A stretch of DNA of 12,454 bases from Gammaproteobacteria bacterium (GTDB lineage Bacteria > Pseudomonadota > Gammaproteobacteria > Steroidobacterales > Steroidobacteraceae): contig JASHVF010000201.1 of the NCBI GenBank assembly GCA_030039615.1, positions 1-12,454 on the forward strand. Direction: 5' to 3'. This document shows, piece by piece, positions 1-6,721 of the stretch. The translations under genes and the position numbers were made by a program. How positions within the stretch are numbered: the stretch's first letter is position 1; each line of letters begins with the position of its first letter. The notes under the pieces are model-generated. The model was not told where the DNA came from. It was given only the letters and a program-made list of their open reading frames with translations, and ran no database searches.

Positions 1-386
1 AGCTGCGCGCGCGTCAGCCTGCCGGCACGCGCCAGCGCGGCACTCAGCTGCTCCTTGCGCACCGGCTTGAGCAGATAGCCGACCGCGTGCGCCTCGAAGG
101 CCTCGACCGCGTATTCGTCGTAGGCGGTGGTGAAGATCACCGCCGGCGGCTCCTCCAGCACGTTGAGATGGCGCGCCGCCTCGAGCCCGTCCATGCCTGG
201 CATGCGCACGTCGAGCAGCACGACGTCGGGGGCCAGGTCGTGGCTCTGGGCGAGCGCCTCGGCGCCGCTCACCGCCTCGCCCACCACCTGGACGTCGGCA
301 ATCTCCTCCAGCAGGCTCCTCAGGCGCTCGCGCGCCGGCGACTCGTCGTCGACGACCAGCACCTTGAGGCGGAGCACGGCGTGCAT
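1..386 (-). CDS. algR: AlgR-type response regulator, receiver domain (3' end outside window)
   Basis: Response regulator whose receiver domain accepts a phosphate from the partner kinase encoded just upstream. Starting at the ATG at 386, 128 residues are visible. The acidic pair is D13-D14, the phospho-acceptor is D59 in VVLLDVRMPGMDG, followed by the switch Thr in VIFTTAYDEYAVEAF and the invariant Lys in LLKPVR. The stretch from PPAVIF through AVGYLLKPVR resembles Pseudomonas AlgR from memory, so a C-terminal LytTR DNA-binding domain is expected but lies beyond the window edge and is not seen. The start lies 6 nt after the kinase stop, preceded by a weak GAAGAG ribosome site. AlgR regulates alginate, type IV pili and virulence in Pseudomonas; the targets here are unknown. 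If the C-terminus were not LytTR, the gene would be some other regulator class. Confidence 0.87.
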   Translation of the reverse strand, partial: MHAVLRLKVLVVDDESPARERLRSLLEEIADVQVVGEAVSGAEALAQSHDLAPDVVLLDVRMPGMDGLEAARHLNVLEEPPAVIFTTAYDEYAVEAFEAHAVGYLLKPVRKEQLSAALARAGRLTRAQ

Positions 387-392
387 GGCTCT

Positions 393-1478
393 TCAGGACG
401 CCGCCGGGCCGCCCGCCGCCGGCTGCTCGATCAGCGGGAAGCGCAGCGTGACGATGTATTCCCCGTCGAAGCTGCCCGACTTCATCAGCGCCCGCTCGCC
501 GTACATGAGCTCGAGACGCTCGCGGATGTTGGCGAGCGCCAGGCGGTTGCCGTCGCGTTGCTGCGGCCCGGCGCCGAGCGGGTTGCGCACCACGATGGTG
601 ATGAGCCCCGCGGAGATCTCGCCGCTGATGGTGACGCGGCCGCCTTCCGGGCGCGGCTCGATGCCGTGATAGATGGCGTTCTCGAGCAGCGGCTGGATCA
701 TGAGCCCCGGCACCAGCGCCGTGCCAGGGAGCGATTCGGTGTTCCACTGGACTTCGAGCCGCGTGCCGAGGCGCAGCTGCTCCATGCGCTGGTAGGTGCG
801 CGCCACCTCCAGCTCCTCGGCGAGCGTGATGGTGTGGTGCTTGTCGCTCAGGGTGGCGCGGAACAGGTCGGCGAGGTCCTGCACCGCGCTCTCGGCGCGC
901 GGCGGATCGCTGCGGGTGAGCGAGGCGATGGTGTTCATGCTGTTGAAGAGGAAGTGCGGGCGGATGCGCGCCTGCAGCGCGTGCACCCGCGCCGCGGCGC
1001 GCAGCTCGACGCTCACGCGCCACTCGTGCGCCACGTAGAAGTAGCGCAGCGCCAGCCCGCTCACCACCAGCCCGATGCACACGTTGCGCAGCGCGAAGAT
1101 GAGCGGCCTGGCGGGAAAGAGCGCGGTGCCGCCGGACTCGACCACCAGGCGCGAGTGGCCGATCAGCCAGGCGCAGGCCGAGATCGCCGCCACCAGCAGC
1201 GCGATGAGCGTCATGACGGCGGCCGATCCGGCCGCGACGCTCAGGTTTGCGAGCCAACCGCGCAGCACGCACAGGAGCGCCGCACCGGTGAGCCCGATCC
1301 ACAAGAGAAACAGCGAGGTGCGCACCAGGTCGGTCCAGAAGTCGACCACGGCACTCTGCCGCGCCAGCGTCAGCACGAACGCCGTCAGCTCGACGATCAG
1401 CACGATCGCGAGCGTGGTGGCCGAGGTACAGAAGTCCGGAAGGTAGAGCGTGTGTTCGTGATCGGGGTCGGCGTTCAT
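393..1478 (-). CDS. algZ: AlgZ/FimS-type sensor histidine kinase (LytS-like His_kinase family)
   Basis: Inner-membrane sensor kinase of 361 residues, close to the size of Pseudomonas FimS/AlgZ. After a short N-terminus with the LPDFC motif (13-17) come four hydrophobic segments at about 21-39, 52-73, 82-106 and 125-150, with no large periplasmic domain. The His_kinase (PF06580-type) region follows: the H-box reads QARIRPHFLFNSMNTIASL with predicted phospho-His H175, and the ATP-binding N-box reads MIQPLLENAIYHG with N267. The G-box region (around 310-323, GNRLALANIRERL) is glycine-poor. The chosen ATG at 1478 overlaps the stop of the upstream dehydrogenase by ATGA, and the protein from there matches the family length; upstream extension would read through the dehydrogenase in another frame. 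It is followed by the response regulator after 6 nt, so the two form a pair. The input signal cannot be told from the sequence. Confidence 0.9.
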   Translation of the reverse strand: MNADPDHEHTLYLPDFCTSATTLAIVLIVELTAFVLTLARQSAVVDFWTDLVRTSLFLLWIGLTGAALLCVLRGWLANLSVAAGSAAVMTLIALLVAAISACAWLIGHSRLVVESGGTALFPARPLIFALRNVCIGLVVSGLALRYFYVAHEWRVSVELRAAARVHALQARIRPHFLFNSMNTIASLTRSDPPRAESAVQDLADLFRATLSDKHHTITLAEELEVARTYQRMEQLRLGTRLEVQWNTESLPGTALVPGLMIQPLLENAIYHGIEPRPEGGRVTISGEISAGLITIVVRNPLGAGPQQRDGNRLALANIRERLELMYGERALMKSGSFDGEYIVTLRFPLIEQPAAGGPAAS

Positions 1479-2392
1479 GGGGCGCCGGGCGGCGGCGGGC
1501 GCAGCGCCGGCGCGCCCATGATGTTGGTGCGCTCGAACAGCTCCTCCTTGAGACGGAAGGTCGCGGAGATGTCCTCGTCGCCGTAGCCGCGCGCCACCAA
1601 CTCCGCGTACTCGGCCAGCATGCGCTCGACCACCGGCAGCTGCACCCCGAAGCGGGCCGCCATGTCGTGGCAGATGCGCAGGTCCTTCTCGTGCAGCCGT
1701 ACCCGAAACCCCGCCGGATAGGTGCCGCGCGCCATGTTGGGTGCGCGATGCACGAAGTACCAGGAGGAGCCGGCACCCTTGCCGAGGGTGTCGATCAGCA
1801 CCGGCAGCGGCAGTCCCTGCGCGCGCGCGAACGCCATGGCTTCCGCGACCGCATCGATGATGCCGGCGCACATGATCTGATTGGTGGCCTTGGCGGCCTC
1901 ACCGCTCCCCACCGGGCCGAAGTGCGCGATCGTGCGCCCGAGCGCCTCGAGCACCGGCTTGGCGCGCTCGAAGGCCGCCGGGTCTCCGCCCACCATGATG
2001 GCGAGCGTGGCGTCGCGCGCCCCCTCGACGCCGCCCGACACCGGGCAGTCGAGGAATTCCACACCCCTGGGCTGGAGCAGCTCGGCGGCGGTGCGCGCGG
2101 TCTCGGAGCTCACCGTGGAGCAGTCGAGCAGCAGCGCACCGGGCTTGAACCCCTGCGCGAGGCCGCGCGTCACCTCCAGCACGTCCGCATCTGCGGATAC
2201 GCACGAGACGACGACGTCCACCTGCGAGGCGAGCTCGCCGAGCGTGGCGGGAGCTGCCACACCGAGCTCGGCGGCCAGCGCGGCCGCCTTGCCCGAGGTG
2301 CGGTTCCAGACCGCCCGCAGCATGCCTTTCTTATGGAGGTTGCGCGCCATACCTACGCCCATGGCGCCGAGTCCGACGAAGCCTACGCGCAT
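1475..2392 (-). CDS. NAD(P)-dependent beta-hydroxyacid dehydrogenase (3-hydroxyisobutyrate dehydrogenase / glyoxylate reductase family)
   Basis: Cytoplasmic oxidoreductase of 305 residues, the usual length for this family, interconverting a beta-hydroxyacid and the matching semialdehyde or ketoacid. The Rossmann motif is GFVGLGAMGVGMARNL (4-19). After strand beta-2 comes WNRT (29-32); an Arg at this place (R31) is typical of NADP(H)-using glyoxylate/succinic-semialdehyde reductases, so NADPH preference is inferred. The substrate motif is DCPVSGGVEGA (115-125), and the catalytic Lys is K168 in EAAKATNQIM with N171 beside it. A second conserved patch is HEKDL (234-238). The C-terminus ends in a Pro-rich tail. 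The exact substrate cannot be assigned, so no symbol is given. Its TGA overlaps the ATG of the sensor kinase, indicating translational coupling and a shared mRNA with the regulators, an unusual partner for them. Confidence 0.9.
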   Translation of the reverse strand: MRVGFVGLGAMGVGMARNLHKKGMLRAVWNRTSGKAAALAAELGVAAPATLGELASQVDVVVSCVSADADVLEVTRGLAQGFKPGALLLDCSTVSSETARTAAELLQPRGVEFLDCPVSGGVEGARDATLAIMVGGDPAAFERAKPVLEALGRTIAHFGPVGSGEAAKATNQIMCAGIIDAVAEAMAFARAQGLPLPVLIDTLGKGAGSSWYFVHRAPNMARGTYPAGFRVRLHEKDLRICHDMAARFGVQLPVVERMLAEYAELVARGYGDEDISATFRLKEELFERTNIMGAPALRPPPPGAP

Positions 2393-2451
2393 GTCCCGAC
2401 AGACCTGGTGCGGCGGTGCACCTCGTGCGGCCGGTCTGGCCGCGGGGCGAC

Positions 2452-2481
2452 ACTATAGAGCGAAAGAGCGCGCGCGCGGAA
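2452..2481 (-). promoter_or_regulatory. Possible sigma-70 promoter for the dehydrogenase-kinase-regulator operon
   Basis: On the minus strand a TATAGT hexamer (2452-2457) is a good -10 match; 18 bp upstream is TTCCGC (2476-2481), a poor -35. Transcription would start near 2445, about 50 nt before the dehydrogenase ATG. It lies in the 154 bp gap between two same-strand genes. Position and the -10 support it; the weak -35 lowers confidence. Confidence 0.35.
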
Positions 2482-2529
2482 TCGCGGCCGCCTTGCACGG
2501 GCTGGGCCGGGAATCGCGCTGGGCCGCGC

Positions 2530-2542
2530 GCCCGAGTCGGGC
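2530..2542. repeat. 13 bp inverted repeat after the DUF4124 gene
   Basis: GCCCGA-g-TCGGGC is a perfect 6 bp palindrome around one central base, beginning 4 nt beyond the stop of the minus-strand DUF4124 gene. It has no loop to speak of and no T-run on either strand, so it is not a standard intrinsic terminator. It could be a protein-binding dyad or a weak RNA stem. Confidence 0.4.
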
Positions 2543-2546
2543 GGCG

Positions 2547-3071
2547 TTACTCCGAGGTGGCGAGGTCAGGGTTGACCTTCGGCTCCGGGATTGGCTTGGG
2601 CTCGGGGATTGCCTGATCGGGCTTCCACTCGGGTACGCTGCCACAGGCCTGCTGGACGTCCTTGCGCGCCTGGGCGCGGTAGGCATCGGCGTCGGCGTCC
2701 GAGAGATAGTTGCGCTCGCCGTCCTTGCCCTCGTTGTAGACGCGGCGCGAGGAGATCGCCTTCATGTAGCGATCCTTGGCGAAGCTGCACTGCGAGTCCC
2801 GTGCCTTGGCGACGTCCTGCTGGGTGGCGCGGGTGTTGGCCTGGTCGGCCAGCTGCTCATTCAGCCGGGTGTTGGAGGATGCCACTCCCGAAGAAGCGGG
2901 CGAGGAGTCGTTATGCGGCCTGACCGTCGTCTTGATGACTTCGGATCCGGGCATCCATTCGTCGCTGTAGTGGACGACACCCTGCTCATCGACCCAACGG
3001 AACACGTCGGCGTGCGCCAGGGTGCACGCACCGGCCAAAACGAGGGCGATAGTGGACACGACTCGCAACAT
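2547..3071 (-). CDS. Secreted DUF4124-domain protein
   Basis: Predicted periplasmic protein of 174 residues and unknown function. I chose the ATG at 3071 because it is preceded by GGAGG five bases upstream and gives a clean signal peptide (MLRVVSTIALVLAGACTLAHA, likely cut after A21). A start at 3131 would put 20 polar residues in front of the signal and is less likely. The mature protein opens with DVFRWVDEQGVVHYSD, the hallmark of DUF4124, found in many gammaproteobacterial envelope proteins. A Ser/Asn/Gln-rich linker follows, then a charged region with two cysteines (C95, C143) that might form a disulfide, and a Pro-rich tail with the near repeat PEPKPIPEPK (157-166). It sits alone between amtB and the dehydrogenase operon, so context gives no function. 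Confidence 0.82.
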   Translation of the reverse strand: MLRVVSTIALVLAGACTLAHADVFRWVDEQGVVHYSDEWMPGSEVIKTTVRPHNDSSPASSGVASSNTRLNEQLADQANTRATQQDVAKARDSQCSFAKDRYMKAISSRRVYNEGKDGERNYLSDADADAYRAQARKDVQQACGSVPEWKPDQAIPEPKPIPEPKVNPDLATSE

Positions 3072-3230
3072 AAGGGCCTCCGCCGCGGCAGTATGGCGGC
3101 TCACGCACCCGGGACCCTTGAACTCCGTCACACTCGGGCGGGGCGAGCGCCGCTGCGGTTCACACCATACAAAGGGCGGGCCCGGGGCGCCAGCTTCCGG
3201 TGGGACGGGCGCCGCAATCCGCAGCTCCCC

Positions 3231-4649
3231 CTACAGGTCGTAAGCCCGCTCGCCGTGGGAGGTGATATCGAGCCCTTCGCGCTCCTCCTCCTCGGGGACC
3301 CTGAGGCCGACGAGCGACTTCACGATGTAGAAGGCGACCAGGGCGACCACCGCCGTCCACACGAGTACCAGGCACACCGCTTTCAGCTGGATGAGGAACT
3401 GCGTCGCGATGCCCGGATACCCCGTCGTGCCCTTGACCCAGTCTACGGTCGAGCCCGGGCCGCCGAGCGCCGGTGCATTGAAGATGCCGGTCATGAGCGC
3501 ACCGAAGATCCCGCCTACGGCGTGCACCCCGAACACATCCAGAGAGTCGTCGGCTCTGATGAGGCGCTTCAGTCCCGTGACGCCCCACAGGCATACGACC
3601 CCGACGCCGATGCCGATGGCGAACGCGCCGGGGATGCCGACGTTTCCGGCGGCCGGGGTGATCGCCACCAGTCCCGCAACGGCACCCGAGGCCGCACCCA
3701 GCATCGAGGGCTTGCCCTTGATCAGCCACTCGGCCGACATCCACGACAGCACCGCGCAGGCCGTCGCGAGGTAGGTGTTCATGAAGGCGAGCGCAGCCGA
3801 GCCGTTGGCCTCGAGCGCCGAGCCCGCGTTGAAGCCGAACCAGCCGAACCACAGGAGCGAGGCTCCGACCATGGTGAGCGTCAGGTTGTGCGGGGCCATG
3901 GGCTCACGGCCGTGGCCGATGCGCTTGCCGAGCACGAACGCGCCCACGAGCCCCGCGACGCCGGCGTTGATGTGCACGACGGTGCCGCCGGCAAAATCCA
4001 GCGCGCCCCATTGCCAGATCAGCCCGCCCCGGGCGCTCACCGCGTCCGCGGTGGCGGCCGAGGTGTAGGCATCGGGGCCCGGCCAGTACCACACCATGTG
4101 TGCCACCGGCAGGTAGCTGAAGGTGAACCACAGCACGAGGAACAGCAGCACGGCGGAGAACTTGATGCGCTCGACGATCGAGCCGAGGATCAGGCAGCAG
4201 GTGATGGCCGCGAAGGTCGCCTGGAACGCCACGTACACCAGCTCATAGAGCGGCGTGTTGCGGCTGAAGGTCGAGGCAGTCGAGAAGGCGCCGGTCGCCG
4301 GGTCGAAGGTGCCGGCGAGAAACAGCCGGCTGAAGCCGCCGAAGAACGGGTTGCCTGCGGTGAAGGCGAGCGAATAGCCGTAGATGCACCAGAGCACCGT
4401 GATGAGCGAGAACCCGACGAACACCTGCATGAGCACCGAGAGCATGTTCTTGGTGCGCACCAGTCCGCCGTAGAACAGTCCGAGCGCCGGCACCGACATC
4501 AGCAGCACGAACGCGGTCGAGGTCAGCATCCAGGCGGTATCGCCCTTGTTGGGGATCGGCGCGTCCGCGCAGGCGAGTGCCGGCGCGAGCGCGAGCAGCG
4601 CGGCGCCGAGGAGTTGCGGGAATCGGGTCGCGTTCGCTCTTTTCGCCAT
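3231..4649 (-). CDS. amtB: Ammonium channel AmtB
   Basis: Inner-membrane ammonium channel of 472 residues, functional as a trimer in the family. Residues 1-30 form a signal peptide (cleavage after about ALACADA), as in periplasmic-out Amt proteins, followed by about eleven hydrophobic segments. The pore twin histidines are H226 in GGTVVHINAGVAG and H376 in FGVHAVGGIFGALMTG. The C-terminal tail GLDITSHGERAY is the conserved segment that contacts the PII protein GlnK, so nitrogen-dependent gating is expected. The ATG at 4649 has GGAGAAG upstream; the frame stays open far upstream only because it is antisense to ubiK-comM. No glnK flanks it in this window, although glnK-amtB is the usual pairing. 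A sigma-54 promoter lies about 120 bp upstream of the ATG, pointing to NtrC-type control under nitrogen limitation. Confidence 0.97.
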   Translation of the reverse strand: MAKRANATRFPQLLGAALLALAPALACADAPIPNKGDTAWMLTSTAFVLLMSVPALGLFYGGLVRTKNMLSVLMQVFVGFSLITVLWCIYGYSLAFTAGNPFFGGFSRLFLAGTFDPATGAFSTASTFSRNTPLYELVYVAFQATFAAITCCLILGSIVERIKFSAVLLFLVLWFTFSYLPVAHMVWYWPGPDAYTSAATADAVSARGGLIWQWGALDFAGGTVVHINAGVAGLVGAFVLGKRIGHGREPMAPHNLTLTMVGASLLWFGWFGFNAGSALEANGSAALAFMNTYLATACAVLSWMSAEWLIKGKPSMLGAASGAVAGLVAITPAAGNVGIPGAFAIGIGVGVVCLWGVTGLKRLIRADDSLDVFGVHAVGGIFGALMTGIFNAPALGGPGSTVDWVKGTTGYPGIATQFLIQLKAVCLVLVWTAVVALVAFYIVKSLVGLRVPEEEEREGLDITSHGERAYDL

Positions 4650-4768
4650 GGCTTCTCCGGGCTGGGAATGGTCGCGCGTACCCGACGGGCATTTCGCACC
4701 GATCGCGCCGCAAATACCTTCTGCACGCGCGCAGCTGGGCGCGTAAGCTTCGGGCCTCAGAGGCGCAG

Positions 4769-4784
4769 TGCAGCTTCCGTGCCA
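4769..4784 (-). promoter_or_regulatory. Sigma-54 (RpoN) promoter for amtB
   Basis: The minus strand reads TGGCACGGAAGCTGCA. Against the RpoN consensus TGGCACG-N4-TTGCA this differs at one base (C for the first T), and the invariant GG (-24) and GC (-12) are exactly 10 nt apart. Transcription would start near 4758, leaving a leader of roughly 109 nt before the amtB ATG. It points towards amtB, a classical NtrC/RpoN target. I could not find a convincing NtrC site of the GCACC-N5-GGTGC type upstream, so the activator is inferred. Confidence 0.72.
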
Positions 4785-4803
4785 GTTAGTGACGGGGCAT
4801 GTT

Positions 4804-4820
4804 GCCGCGTTTTGCGCGGC
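4804..4820. repeat. Hairpin-forming inverted repeat in the amtB-ubiK intergenic region
   Basis: GCCGCG-TTTTG-CGCGGC gives a 6 bp stem with a 5 nt loop, about 20 bp upstream of the sigma-54 -24 element. No T-run follows on either strand, so it is not a terminator. It could be a protein site or a leader structure of ubiK if transcription starts upstream. Function unknown. Confidence 0.35.
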
Positions 4821-4877
4821 CAGGTGGCGCAGCGCTGCACTCTTTTGGGGCTCGGCGCCGCGGTCGTGCGTCAATCC

Positions 4878-4890
4878 GGGGCAATGCCCC
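4878..4890. promoter_or_regulatory. 13 bp palindrome, candidate operator between amtB and ubiK
   Basis: GGGGCA-a-TGCCCC is a perfect 6 bp inverted repeat around one base. It lies 20 bp before the ubiK ATG and about 125 bp upstream of the inferred amtB transcription start, a distance typical for an enhancer site of a sigma-54 activator. It does not match the NtrC consensus. It could also act on ubiK-comM as an operator. Binding protein unknown. Confidence 0.35.
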
Positions 4891-4909
4891 AGGGCAGCGG
4901 GGAATTCCG

Positions 4910-5158
4910 ATGGAATCAATGCGAATCGATGACCTTGCGCGGCGACTGCTCGAGCGGCTGCCGCCGGCGATGCGCGCCGTGCGGGACGACCTCGAGTCGA
5001 ACTTTCGCGCGGTGCTGCGCGAGCGCCTCTCGAAGCTCGATCTCGTGACGCGCGATGAGTTCGAAGCGCAGACGCGGGTCCTCGAGCGCACGCGTGCACG
5101 GCTCGAGGCGCTCGAGGCGAAGCTCGCCGCCCTGGAGGGTGCACCGCCCGGCTCATGA
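4910..5158 (+). CDS. ubiK: UbiK (YqiC family), ubiquinone biosynthesis accessory factor
   Basis: Small protein of 82 residues that in E. coli aids the soluble aerobic ubiquinone biosynthesis complex (with UbiJ) and can bind membranes. The N-terminal amphipathic helix IDDLARRLLERLPPAM leads to the family signature RLSKLDLVTRDEFEAQTRVL (39-58), and residues from about 52 to 76 form a leucine/Glu-rich coiled coil expected to drive oligomerisation. I chose the ATG at 4910 because GGGGAA lies about 7 nt upstream; a second ATG at 4919 starts even closer to the usual family N-terminus (MRIDDL) and cannot be excluded. A start at 4799 would add an Arg-rich extension foreign to the family. The TGA overlaps the comM ATG (ATGA), so the two genes are translationally coupled, as known from other gammaproteobacteria. 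Confidence 0.9.
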   Translation: MESMRIDDLARRLLERLPPAMRAVRDDLESNFRAVLRERLSKLDLVTRDEFEAQTRVLERTRARLEALEAKLAALEGAPPGS

Positions 5159-6687
5159 GCTTCGCGCGGGTTGCCTGCCGGGCGCAGCTCGGCCTCAGCG
5201 CGCCGCTGGTGCAGGTGGAAGTGAGTCTCGCGGCGGGTCTGCCGGCCTTCTGCATCGTCGGCTTGCCCGCGATGGTGGTGCGCGAAGCGAAGGAACGCGT
5301 ACGCGCGGCGCTGCTCAACTCGCGCTTCGAGTTCCCGGCCGGCCGCATCACGGTAAATCTCGCGCCCGCGGATCTGCCGAAAGAGGGCGGGCGCTTCGAC
5401 CTGCCGATCGCCATCGGCGTGCTGCTCGCCTCACGGCAGCTGCGCGACGCTGCGGACACGGGCGCCGCGGCGCGCGAGTTGTACGGGGAGCTCGGACTCA
5501 CCGGCGAGCTCAAAGCCGTGCCGGGTTTATTGCCCGCCGCCGAGCAGGCGCGCCGCGCGGGCCACGAGCTCATCGTGCCGCACGCCAATGCCGCGGAAGC
5601 CTGGGCGGCAGCCCCCGGCCTGGTGCGCGGAGCCGGCCACCTCCTCGAGGTGTGCGCCCACCTGGACGGCACCCGGGAGCTCAGTGCCGAAAGCGCGCGG
5701 GACAGGGACGACCTGCGCGCGCCCGTCCGTGCGCGGCTCGACCTCACGGACGTGCGCGGGCAGCTGCACGCCAAGCGCGCGCTCACCGTGGCCGCCGCCG
5801 GCGGGCACAGCCTGCTCTTGATCGGTCCGCCGGGCTGCGGCAAGAGCATGCTGGCGCAGCGCCTTCCGGGACTGTTGCCGCCGCTCTCCCCGGCCGAGAC
5901 GCTCGAGGTGGCGGCGATCGCTTCGGTAAGCGGCGCGCGGCTGCGCGGCGCACCGGGCACCGAGCGCCCGTTTCGCGCCCCGCACCACAGCGCCACCGTG
6001 CCGGCGCTGGTGGGCGGCGGCACGCGCGCCCGGCCGGGCGAGATCAGCCTGGCGCATCGCGGCGTGCTGTTTCTCGATGAGCTGCCGGAGTTCGGTCGCC
6101 GCGTCCTCGAGACGTTGCGCGAGCCGCTCGAGACCGGCGTGGTGTGCGTCGCACGCGCCGCGCTGCAGACGCAGTATCCGGCGGAATTCCAGCTCATCGC
6201 CGCCATGAACCCCTGTCCCTGCGGCGCACTCGGCGACCCCGGCGGGAGCTGTCGCTGTACACCCGCGCTGGTGCAGCGCTATCGCGCGCGGATCTCCGGC
6301 CCGCTGCTCGATCGGCTCGACATGCACATCGAGGTGCCGCGCATCGCGGCCGGCGAGTTCGAGGCGCCGCCCGCCGCCGGCGCCGACAGCGCCGCGACCG
6401 CACGGCTCGTGTGCCGCGCACGCGAGCTGCAGCTCGCGCGTCAGGGGACGTGCAACGCGCGGCTCGGCGATGCAGAGCTGCAGCGCACCTGCGTGGCGGA
6501 TGAGGCGGGTCGCCGGGTACTCGAGCTGGCGATGGAGCGGCTGCAGCTCTCGGGGCGTGCGCGTGCGCGCGTGCTCAAGGTGGCCCGCACGATCGCCGAT
6601 CTCGAGGAGCGCCCGGTGATCGGAGCGGCGCATGTCGGCGAGGCGGTGATGCTGCGCTGCCTGGATCGCGCAGCGCCTCGGACCTGA
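5155..6687 (+). CDS. comM: ComM/YifB, AAA+ helicase of natural transformation (Mg-chelatase-like)
   Basis: Cytoplasmic AAA+ ATPase of 510 residues, close to the usual length (E. coli YifB 506). In transformable species ComM is a hexameric branch-migration helicase that helps integrate incoming DNA; the Mg-chelatase name reflects fold only. Domains: N-terminal ChlI-type domain (about 1-180, with CIVGLPAMVVREAKERVRAA), AAA+ core with Walker A GPPGCGKS (224-231) and Walker B GVLFLDELPEF (D308, E309), then a Cys cluster MNPCPCG...CRC (C354, C356, C366, C368), likely a metal-binding or structural knuckle typical of the family, and the GPLLDRLDMH segment carrying a conserved Arg. A C-terminal helical domain ends with ERPVIGAAHVGEAVMLR. 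All catalytic elements are intact, so the protein should be active. It starts on the ubiK stop, and the next gene is convergent. Confidence 0.96.
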   Translation: MSFARVACRAQLGLSAPLVQVEVSLAAGLPAFCIVGLPAMVVREAKERVRAALLNSRFEFPAGRITVNLAPADLPKEGGRFDLPIAIGVLLASRQLRDAADTGAAARELYGELGLTGELKAVPGLLPAAEQARRAGHELIVPHANAAEAWAAAPGLVRGAGHLLEVCAHLDGTRELSAESARDRDDLRAPVRARLDLTDVRGQLHAKRALTVAAAGGHSLLLIGPPGCGKSMLAQRLPGLLPPLSPAETLEVAAIASVSGARLRGAPGTERPFRAPHHSATVPALVGGGTRARPGEISLAHRGVLFLDELPEFGRRVLETLREPLETGVVCVARAALQTQYPAEFQLIAAMNPCPCGALGDPGGSCRCTPALVQRYRARISGPLLDRLDMHIEVPRIAAGEFEAPPAAGADSAATARLVCRARELQLARQGTCNARLGDAELQRTCVADEAGRRVLELAMERLQLSGRARARVLKVARTIADLEERPVIGAAHVGEAVMLRCLDRAAPRT

Positions 6688-6721
6688 AACGGCGGTCCGC
6701 GCGGCTTGCCGCGGCGGCGCT

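Noticed and set aside
87..1586. Plus-strand open frame of 499 codons
   Set aside because: Antisense to the kinase and regulator; no recognisable domain, biased Arg/His/Gln/Asp composition.
4785..4909. NtrC enhancer box upstream of the sigma-54 promoter
   Set aside because: I looked for GCACC-N5-GGTGC-like dyads; GTGGCGCAGCGCTGCAC at 4824-4840 is dyad-like but its half-sites point the wrong way.
1881..5048. Plus-strand open frame of over 1000 codons
   Set aside because: It runs antisense to the dehydrogenase, DUF4124 and amtB genes, all with clear motifs; its translation is low-complexity Arg/Gly/Ala-rich, as expected of an antisense frame in GC-rich DNA.
4650..6206. Upstream in-frame extension of amtB (about 500 extra codons)
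   Set aside because: It is antisense to ubiK and comM; the signal peptide and GGAGAAG site place the amtB start at 4649.
6690..6720. GC-rich hairpin between comM and the c5-like cytochrome as a terminator
   Set aside because: The pairing of CCGCGCGGC with GCCGCGGCGG is imperfect with a very small loop, and no T-run follows on either strand.
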